A stretch of 16,285 nt of DNA, taken from assembly GCA_003219115.1 (NCBI GenBank), contig QHPN01000058.1, positions 1 to 16,285 of the forward strand, in the 5' to 3' direction. How positions within the stretch are numbered: position 1 is the stretch's first letter; every line of letters begins with the position of its first letter. Source of the DNA: Verrucomicrobiota bacterium (lineage in GTDB: Bacteria; Verrucomicrobiota; Verrucomicrobiia; Chthoniobacterales; UBA10450). The position numbers and the translations under genes are program-made. The notes below the pieces were generated by a model. The model saw nothing but the letters and a program-made list of their open reading frames with translations, did no database searches and had not been told where the DNA came from. Positions 6,072 through 12,013 of the stretch are shown here, in pieces.

Positions 6072-6785
6072 TCAGGTGGCCAAGGCGCGCACAGCCTCTT
6101 CCACCGTTGCCGCGAGTGATTGCCAGCCGGCGCGGTCGTTCGTCGTGTTCGCAAACAATAACGGCTTACCGATTCGCGCGGAGATTTTTTTCCAGCGCGG
6201 CACCGTCCGGGACGCGGGCAACGCTGCAAATGTCCCGTCCAGATAGCAGGGCACGATCGGAATATTCGTCCTGGCGACCAGCCGGCCCAGCCCGGGCTTG
6301 AACGGCGCCATCTCGCCGGTGCGAGTGCGCGTTCCTTCTGGAAACAAAATGTAAACGCACGCGCCTTTCAGCAATCGCTCCCGCAAATCTCCCAGCGAAT
6401 GTGCGCCGCAGTTTTTTCGCCAGATCGGGAGTGCGTTCATGAATGCGGTCGCGAAGATCGAGGAAGCGCGTTTGGTAAAAAATGTGTCGCCTGCGGCAAT
6501 CGGAAAGACGGCGCCGACAAATCGCAACGGCAGAATTCCACCGAGGATAATGGCATCGAGATGACTCGCATGATTCGCCACCAGAATGAAGGGCGCGTTC
6601 GCTGGTAAATTTTCGCGGCCGCGAATTTTTAAGCGGTGTGCGATGGCGAGGTAAACACGTGTGATCGATCGCCAGAGAAAACACGAGATCGCGCTTTCCA
6701 GCCCGACCTCGCGGCGCAAACTTAGCCGCCGCTGTTTGGCGCTTAATCCAAAATCATGCGCGGGTTCGAATCGCCACTCTTCCAT
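6072..6785 (-). CDS. 1-acyl-sn-glycerol-3-phosphate acyltransferase (PlsC family)
   Basis: A 237-residue member of the PlsC/LPLAT family, which transfers an acyl group from acyl-ACP or acyl-CoA to lysophosphatidic acid to form phosphatidate at the inner membrane. The catalytic block is NHASHLD (71-77), with the HX4D pair H72 and D77. The acceptor-binding block FPEGTRTRTGEMAPFKPG starts at residue 148, and IPIVPCYLDGT corresponds to block IV. The N-terminal 30 residues are charged, followed by a hydrophobic segment (about 31-50) that may anchor it to the membrane. The gene starts 3 nt after the CDP-diglyceride synthase stop and is last in a four-gene operon, so phosphatidate made here could be passed to that synthase. 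It may be a module-dedicated paralogue rather than the housekeeping plsC. Confidence 0.92.
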   Translation of the reverse strand: MEEWRFEPAHDFGLSAKQRRLSLRREVGLESAISCFLWRSITRVYLAIAHRLKIRGRENLPANAPFILVANHASHLDAIILGGILPLRFVGAVFPIAAGDTFFTKRASSIFATAFMNALPIWRKNCGAHSLGDLRERLLKGACVYILFPEGTRTRTGEMAPFKPGLGRLVARTNIPIVPCYLDGTFAALPASRTVPRWKKISARIGKPLLFANTTNDRAGWQSLAATVEEAVRALAT

Positions 6786-6788
6786 TTC

Positions 6789-7793
6789 CTAACCGCCGGT
6801 AAAAATCCGCGCCGGCTGATCTATCCCAAAGCCGCGGAAAAATGCGATGTAATGAAAAACTGCAGGTGCGACCAGTAACATGCTATCGAACCGATCGAGC
6901 AATCCTCCGTGACCGGGAATTGTGACTCCCATGTCTTTGATTCCGATGTCGCGCTTGATCGACGATACCATCAGATCGCCAAATTGCCCCGCGACGCTGA
7001 CGATCAATCCCAGTCCAATCAATTTTGCCGGCGTGTCGACGCCCGAACCGGCGAAAACAAAATGACCGACGGTCGAGACTAGCGTCGTCGTCAAAACGAG
7101 CGCGCCGACCGCGCCGCCGAGCGTTTTATTCGGGCTGGTTTGCGGCGTGATTTTGCGGTGTCCGAAAGTTTTGCCGGTGATGTAAGCAAAGACGTCATTC
7201 AATTCGACGGTCAAAATGATCAGCATCACGATTGGACGAAAATCGGCATCGTTCGCCATGTAACCAAGATGGCCGAGACAATGGCCGAACAATAAAAAGC
7301 TGATCACTCCGAGGCTAACGCGCTGTGTGTAACCGCGTGGTTCGTCGCGCAGAATTGCAACCATTGCCAGCAGCACCATGGTCAGCGGCGGAACCGCGAC
7401 AAAGAATCCGTACCAATGATCCGCGATCGCGAAGGTGGTCGCGATAATGCCGAGTACGACCACAATGCTGAGTGAGCGGTGCCGGAAAAAGCCGGTGGCG
7501 CGGGCGAACTCGCGATAACAAAGAATGCTTAGAATTGCCACGGCCAGAATTGTCCACGCTGCGCCGAGCAGGACCGGGCCGAGCAGCAACGGCGTCATTA
7601 CCGCCCAGGAAACGACCCGCTTTACCAGCTCGTCGTGGAGTTTGTCGCTGCTGCGTCCGGCCGCACGCAGCAACCAAATGATGAGCGCCGCAATTAAAAG
7701 TGCCGCGATCACCGCGATCGTGATCCACAGTGTCACCGGCGAATCGAAGGCGTGCCGGAACCCGAATAGCCGTTCGCGTGTGGCCAGGTTCAT
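6789..7793 (-). CDS. CDP-diglyceride synthase (phosphatidate cytidylyltransferase, CdsA/YnbB type)
   Basis: A 334-residue polytopic inner-membrane enzyme that converts phosphatidate and CTP to CDP-diacylglycerol and pyrophosphate. The CDS signature is complete near the C-terminus: SSIKRDIGIKDMG followed by PGHGGLLDRFDS, with the Lys-Asp, His-Gly-Gly and D-R-x-D residues. Upstream, ELNDVFAYITGKTFG and SPNKTLGGAVG give the other conserved CdsA blocks. I count about eight hydrophobic segments, starting at residues 20-43. The cytosolic N-terminal stretch MNLATRERLFGFRHAFDSP is longer than in housekeeping CdsA of about 285 residues. The ATG at 7793 lies 4 nt after the stop of the CDP-alcohol phosphatidyltransferase gene. 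This pairing is that of E. coli ynbA-ynbB, so it may be the YnbB-like paralogue; a second cdsA elsewhere would support that. Confidence 0.93.
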   Translation of the reverse strand: MNLATRERLFGFRHAFDSPVTLWITIAVIAALLIAALIIWLLRAAGRSSDKLHDELVKRVVSWAVMTPLLLGPVLLGAAWTILAVAILSILCYREFARATGFFRHRSLSIVVVLGIIATTFAIADHWYGFFVAVPPLTMVLLAMVAILRDEPRGYTQRVSLGVISFLLFGHCLGHLGYMANDADFRPIVMLIILTVELNDVFAYITGKTFGHRKITPQTSPNKTLGGAVGALVLTTTLVSTVGHFVFAGSGVDTPAKLIGLGLIVSVAGQFGDLMVSSIKRDIGIKDMGVTIPGHGGLLDRFDSMLLVAPAVFHYIAFFRGFGIDQPARIFTGG

Positions 7794-7797
7794 CTCA

Positions 7798-8436
7798 CTA
7801 ACGCCGCAGGGTCATAGTAATTCGTTGCAACCGGCGAACGATTGTCATGATGCACCCGGCGATAATTACCCAAAGCGCGAACATTGGAATCTGCCAATCG
7901 CTCGCGCTCGGAACGACGGCACAGGCGATCGCGGCGATCGTCACCGTGGCCATGCGCTGTTGCTTTGCCATTGGCCCGCAAAATTCCTGATTCGCACCGG
8001 CGACTTTTCCCTGCGCTCGCAAATAGGCGAGGAAAATGGCGAAGATAGCTGCGACAAAACCGAGCATCGGATCAGAACCCGTGGCGTAACCAAAACCGAT
8101 TAAAGTCGCAGCGTCACTCACCCGATCGGGAACTTCGTTGAACAGTTCGCCGACCGGCGACGCGACCTCACGGAGAACCGCAACCATGCCGTCGTAAAGA
8201 TTTGCGAGCAGTCGCAGCTGGACGAAGACGGCGCCGAAGACCCAAAAGAACCACGGGTGTGCAGCACCGAGGGTCATTGCAAACATGATCCCGGCGAGGA
8301 TTCCGCAGATCATCCCGGCGATGGAGATCGCATTCGGCGTGGCGCCGTGGAGCGCCAGCCAGCGCGCGATCTTTTCCGATATTTTCCAACCGCGCGATGC
8401 GAGCGGCCGGCGATCGCCAATTTGATACGAGTCCAT
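7798..8436 (-). CDS. CDP-alcohol phosphatidyltransferase, YnbA-like
   Basis: A 212-residue integral membrane enzyme of the class I CDP-alcohol phosphatidyltransferase family, which moves a phosphatidyl group from CDP-diacylglycerol to an alcohol. The motif is at residues 79-104: N79-L-Y-D82-G-M-V-A86-V87, then eight residues, G96-E-L-F-N100-E-V-P-D104. Against the canonical D-x2-DG-x2-AR-x8-G-x3-D-x3-D, the first and third Asp are Asn and the Arg is Val. From memory, E. coli YnbA also has Asn at the first and third positions, so this looks like a subfamily trait rather than decay. About five or six hydrophobic segments follow RGWKISEKIARWLALHGATPN, which is typical of the family N-terminus. 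The ATG at 8436 shares one base with the upstream stop (TGATG). The frame is open further upstream to 8634, but that part is out-of-frame overlap with the EamA-like gene. The acceptor alcohol is unknown. Confidence 0.88.
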   Translation of the reverse strand: MDSYQIGDRRPLASRGWKISEKIARWLALHGATPNAISIAGMICGILAGIMFAMTLGAAHPWFFWVFGAVFVQLRLLANLYDGMVAVLREVASPVGELFNEVPDRVSDAATLIGFGYATGSDPMLGFVAAIFAIFLAYLRAQGKVAGANQEFCGPMAKQQRMATVTIAAIACAVVPSASDWQIPMFALWVIIAGCIMTIVRRLQRITMTLRR

Positions 8437-8783
8437 CAACGTCCGAGCAGGTACATTCCGGTGATCAGCAGGGCAAAGCCCGCGAAATGCACGGGGCGAA
8501 TTGGCGTGCCGTAGGCGAGCCAGGCGATGATCGCGGCAAAAATGAAAGTGCTGGCATAAATCGGATAGAGAACGGTGAGGGCACCCCCGCGTTTGAAGGC
8601 GGCGACAAAAAGTACCATTACCGCAATGTAGCAAACCACGCCGGTGAGAAGGCGCGCATTGAAGATGTAACCCGCGAGAGTGGTACCGGTCCTTTCCGCG
8701 CCGGATTTGTAATAGAATTGCCCGAGCGCCCCAAGAAAAGCAGCGATAATGAAGAAGACAATGGCGAGAGGCGAAGTTCTCAC
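8436..8783 (-). CDS. Four-TM EamA/SMR-like membrane protein
   Basis: A small integral membrane protein of about 115 residues with four hydrophobic segments: PLAIVFFIIAAFLGALGQFY, LTGVVCYIAVMVLFVAAF, VLYPIYASTFIFAAIIAWL and HFAGFALLITGMYLLG. This is one half of an EamA/DMT transporter and resembles ArnE/ArnF-type small multidrug-resistance proteins, some of which flip lipid-linked sugars. The conserved pattern G-x-LGQ-x-YYK-x-G near TM1 and ALTVLYPIYA before TM3 fit that group. The frame is open to GTG 8858, adding 25 basic, soluble residues; GTG 8783 puts TM1 near the N-terminus and matches the usual length, so I prefer it. It is first in the phospholipid operon, and its stop overlaps the start of the YnbA-like gene. 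A flippase role for the operon's product is an inference from context. Confidence 0.75.
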   Translation of the reverse strand: MRTSPLAIVFFIIAAFLGALGQFYYKSGAERTGTTLAGYIFNARLLTGVVCYIAVMVLFVAAFKRGGALTVLYPIYASTFIFAAIIAWLAYGTPIRPVHFAGFALLITGMYLLGR

Positions 8784-8919
8784 AGGCTCTAGCGAAAGTA
8801 ATCGATTTGTCCGGTCGAACGCAATCCGTAGCGTCGATCTTGACTCACTCCCAATCACCGTTTCACTTACCTGTCACGCCGGGAGCCCTTCGAAGTGCGA
8901 AAGCGGGTCACTTCATTCG

Positions 8920-8991
<72 letters not shown>

Positions 8992-9091
8992 CGATCATTA
9001 AGTCGCCGCTGGAACTGTTCTCAGTTGTGATCCATCCACGAAGCGTCAAAATTCATTTCAACTAAAATTACCAACTCAAAACCTCTATTTT

Positions 9092-9607
9092 ATGAGTACA
9101 CGAATCATTATCGCGCTATCTGTTGTGTTCTTGCTCACGCCGACCTCATCACCCCTGATTGCCGTAGAACATCCGCACAGCCTTCCGCAAAGCACGCAAT
9201 TTTCACAACTTCCGCAAAATCAGCCGCGACCAGGCGCACAATCGCAGCAGGTGGTCGGGAAGGAAGTAAGCCAGGCTGATATCTCCCTTGGAATCAAAAA
9301 GGACATCGCGACGAAAAGCAAGAAATCAAGCGACAAAAAGTTTCACACTGAATATAAGGGCAAAGATCTTGCACTCGATTTGATTAAAGTGCATGACAAC
9401 GGAGTCTCGAGTCTCGGAAAGGGCAAATATTTCGCCTGTGTCGACATGAAAGCTGCCGACGGTACGGCTTATGACATCGATTTTTTTCTGACGGGAAAGC
9501 CCGGCGCTATGAAGGTCACGGAAACGTCCGTGCACAAGGTGAATGGCAAACCGCTTTACAATTGGAAAGAAGAAGGCGGCGTTTGGAGAAAAGTCTCAAA
9601 ATCGTAA
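9092..9607 (+). CDS. Secreted hypothetical protein with Gln/Pro-rich and Lys-rich segments
   Basis: A 171-residue protein of no family I recognise. Residues 1-25 form a Sec signal peptide (hydrophobic IIIALSVVFLLTPTSSPLIA). Residues about 28-60 are a disordered, Gln/Pro-rich linker with 10 or more Gln. Residues about 68-92 are very Lys-rich (KKDIATKSKKSSDKKFHTEYKGK). The remainder, about 93-171, looks like a small folded beta domain (FACVDMKAADGTAYDIDFFL, then SVHKVNGKPLYNWKEEGGVW) containing the only mature cysteine. The start ATG fits the signal peptide directly; no Shine-Dalgarno sequence is obvious in the A/T-rich leader. The transglutaminase-like pseudogene begins 15 nt after its stop, so the two were probably co-transcribed and exported together. 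Confidence 0.75.
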   Translation: MSTRIIIALSVVFLLTPTSSPLIAVEHPHSLPQSTQFSQLPQNQPRPGAQSQQVVGKEVSQADISLGIKKDIATKSKKSSDKKFHTEYKGKDLALDLIKVHDNGVSSLGKGKYFACVDMKAADGTAYDIDFFLTGKPGAMKVTETSVHKVNGKPLYNWKEEGGVWRKVSKS

Positions 9608-9622
9608 CGATAGAGAACGCAC

Positions 9623-10569
9623 GTGATTCATTTTTCGCTGGCGTTGGCATTCGCTCTTGTTGGAGCGGTGCCAGTCTTTGGCAGTGATCAGCCTAAGATC
9701 ATTACCGGCTCCGACGAGTTTGAATTTGTCTATCGGGTAAAGTTGCCGTCGATCGATGGCAAGGCGCGCCTTTGGATGCCGCTCGCAAGAACGGACGCTT
9801 TTCAAAACGTGCGTGTCGATGAGGTCAGCATCCCGATCAAATGGGAGAAAGTGCATGACCGCGATTACGGTAACGATATTTGTGTGCTTAATCCGCGCGC
9901 GGAGGACAGCGGCAAAATCATCGAGTTGCGTTATCGCGTACTGCGAAAAGAGAAGAGCGCTTACGTTGCGAGTGAAGCGAATGTGGCGCGCTATCTCCGG
10001 CCGGAACAGTTGGTGCCGCTCAACCAAACCTTCAAAACAATTGCGGAGCAAGCGATCATCGGAAAAGCCGATGAGATCGAGCGCGCCAAAGCGCTCTACT
10101 ATCACGTGCTCGGGCGGATGCGCTACGACAAATCCGGCACCGGCTGGGGATGAGGTGATGCGACGTTTGCCTGCGACGCGCGGACTGGTAATTGCACCGA
10201 CTTTCATGCTTACTTTATTGCCCTGGCACGCTCCATTGGGATTCCGGCGCGTTTCGCAATTGGTGCAACAATTTCCGCGGACAAAAACGAAGGCGCAATC
10301 GAGGGTTACCATTGCTGGGCGGAATTCTTCGCCGACGGACACTGGGTTCCGGCCGATATCAGTGAACCATGGAAGAATCCAGAGCTGGCTAATTATTATT
10401 TCGGTCACAATCCGGCGAATCGCTTCGAGCTGACCAAAGGACGCGACCTGGTTGTCGATCCGGCGCCCGCCAGGGTCTGATTAATTTTCTGGCATATCCG
10501 CTGCTGGAGATAGATGGCAAGGCGGTGAGCCTAGAAACCAGTTTTGCGTTCCGCCGGACGCGAGTCTGA
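9623..10569 (+). pseudogene. Secreted transglutaminase-like protein, broken by in-frame TGA and a frameshift
   Basis: The intact frame from GTG 9623 gives a signal peptide (hydrophobic core LALAFALVGAVPVFG, then SDQPK) and an N-terminal beta domain, and ends at residue 176 in YDKSGTGWG followed by TGA (10151-10153). Translation in the same frame continues with GDATFACDARTGNCTDFHAY, then EGYHCWAEFF and HWVPADIS. These hold the transglutaminase-core triad Cys191, His230 and Asp245 (conceptual numbering). Related proteins read GWGRGD at the break as I recall them, so a CGA to TGA change is likely. Near 10466-10472 the reading shifts: restoring one C in CCCGCCAGGG brings in GLINFLAYPLLEIDGKAV and the proper stop at 10567-10569. 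With two lesions, the short product would lack every catalytic residue. The family includes cysteine proteases and cross-linking enzymes; the substrate is unknown. Sequencing error remains possible. Confidence 0.85.
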
Positions 10570-10986
10570 AATCGCACGCCCGCATCAGGGAACACCGTAG
10601 CAACTTACTGTAGCAAGTTCATGGTTTACATGGTCTCGCGTGAGGCGATTTGAACATGCATGCTCCCCCAAATCCCTGGTTCGCCGACAATTCTACGAAT
10701 TTAATGCGGGCAGGTCACAGCTCGGTCCTCACTTTTGTACGTTTTGCCAAGCGCAACGGTTTTAGCAAGTTCGCGTCCCAAAAGGTCCGCCTGTTGTCCG
10801 CACGTAATTAATCAAAAACTGTATAATTGCTTGGTGGCAAGGGAACGTCGGTTTCAAGTCGTTTCGCTATTGTTCAGACAGACGCATTGCAAGAATCCAA
10901 CATCTATGAAGAACTCATTTGCTTCGTGCCTTAAGAAATTCGTCAGAGGGGCGGCTACGACATCTCAGATGCCATTTAGTTCCATT
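10570..10986. other. 417-nt stretch with no convincing gene
   Basis: The region lies between the pseudogene and the preferred start of the kelch gene. A TATAAT hexamer at 10822-10827 could be a -10 box for the kelch gene, with no good -35 element at 17 bp. A small inverted repeat, AACTT-ACTGTAGC-AAGTT, lies at about 10600-10618. The kelch frame is open upstream as far as 10735, but the added residues (MYVLPSATVL and onward) are low in coding character and precede a much better signal-peptide start. Confidence 0.5.
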
Positions 10987-11955
10987 ATGAAAAGACCGCA
11001 TCAGTCACACTTGTATCTGCGGAATGCTTTGCTGGTCTTAATCGCTTTCGGTGCTCTGAACGCGCGGGCCCAAGACTGGAGACTCCTGTCACCTGCTAAC
11101 TTTCCTACGCCTCGCTCCTATTTCGCAATGACCTACGATGATGTTAGCCACAAGGTGATTCTGTTCGGCGGTTTTAATGGCACTGGTTACCTCAACGATA
11201 CCTGGCTCTTCGATGGGACTACGTGGACGAAGATGAGACCTTCGGTTGCGCCACCTAGACGAACGAACGCGCAGATGGCGTATGACTCTGTGTCGCGACA
11301 GGTGGTTCTCTTTGGCGGATTTAATCGCGGTAAGTATCTCGACGATACCTGGCTGTGGGATGGTGCGAGCATGACTTGGAAACGCACCAACCCACTCCAC
11401 TCGCCACCGGCGGTTACTGGACCGATGGTGTTCACAGGGCCCAATGGACGCGTTCATAAATTCGGAGGATACGATGGAAATTTCTATGATGTCACGTTCT
11501 GGCGATGGAACGGATCAGACTGGAGGCAGTTACATCCTGCGACATTGCCTTATGCTCGCTCACAAGCGCCAGTTGCGCTGAATCCCTCGCTTAATCAGGT
11601 GGTGCTGTTTGGCGGGCTTGCTGATGTGAACCCAATCAACACCTGGACCTACGATGGTAGGAATTGGACGATGGAAGAGGTAAGCCAGCAACCTCAATGG
11701 GTTTACTCAGCATCAGCCGCATTTGAACCCAGCCTAAACAGCGTCATTCTCTTTGGCGGTGGAAGCGGCGGCATCGAGCAAAACAGCACATGGGCTTGGA
11801 CCGGCTCGAGCTGGAATCAGCTCTTTCCGATGCATTCGCCCACGCCTCGAGAAGGAGCTGGAATGGTTTACGATCCCAATCGGAATCACATTATTGTTTT
11901 CGGCGGTCAGGATGGGCACGTCCTTCTTAACGATACCTGGGAGTTTGTGCCGTAA
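10987..11955 (+). CDS. Secreted six-bladed kelch-type beta-propeller protein
   Basis: A 322-residue protein from ATG 10987. The signal peptide has basic MKRPHQSHLYLR, a hydrophobic NALLVLIAFGAL and cleavage after ARAQ. The rest is six kelch repeats of about 45-52 residues, each with a hydrophobic strand, FGG, and then a DTW-x-x-DG-x-x-W-like end: HKVILFGGFNGTG, RQVVLFGGFNRGK, GRVHKFGGYDGNF, NQVVLFGGLADVN, NSVILFGGGSGGI and NHIIVFGGQDGHV. The last repeat stops at NDTWEFVP, while the mature N-terminus begins DWRLLSPANFPTPR, the missing outer-strand sequence. The propeller is therefore probably closed by an N-terminal velcro strand. The frame is open back to 10735, and ATG 10906 is an alternative, but 10987 fits the signal peptide. 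A periplasmic or extracellular binding role is likely; the ligand is unknown. The orphan permease gene follows 58 nt downstream. Confidence 0.85.
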   Translation: MKRPHQSHLYLRNALLVLIAFGALNARAQDWRLLSPANFPTPRSYFAMTYDDVSHKVILFGGFNGTGYLNDTWLFDGTTWTKMRPSVAPPRRTNAQMAYDSVSRQVVLFGGFNRGKYLDDTWLWDGASMTWKRTNPLHSPPAVTGPMVFTGPNGRVHKFGGYDGNFYDVTFWRWNGSDWRQLHPATLPYARSQAPVALNPSLNQVVLFGGLADVNPINTWTYDGRNWTMEEVSQQPQWVYSASAAFEPSLNSVILFGGGSGGIEQNSTWAWTGSSWNQLFPMHSPTPREGAGMVYDPNRNHIIVFGGQDGHVLLNDTWEFVP

Positions 11956-12013
11956 AACTCTGTCACGGCGCTGGCCAGACTAGCTCGACGACAACATCGA
12001 GCGATAGAGACTT

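Noticed and set aside
7525..8103. 192-residue plus-strand frame across the CDP-diglyceride synthase and YnbA-like genes
   Set aside because: It crosses two well-supported genes on the other strand and has no domain pattern.
8437..8634. N-terminal extension of the CDP-alcohol phosphatidyltransferase frame to 8634
   Set aside because: The extra 66 residues are Cys/His/Arg-rich, unlike the family, and overlap the EamA-like gene in another frame. ATG 8436 fits the family N-terminus.
10151..10153. TGA as a selenocysteine or reassigned codon
   Set aside because: As I recall the family, the position is Arg rather than Cys or Trp; no SECIS-like hairpin was evident; other genes in the window use TGA as a normal stop; and a second lesion lies downstream.
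9596..10408. 270-residue minus-strand frame over the transglutaminase-like gene
   Set aside because: The plus strand encodes a recognisable signal peptide and catalytic triad; the minus-strand translation shows no domain or plausible N-terminus.
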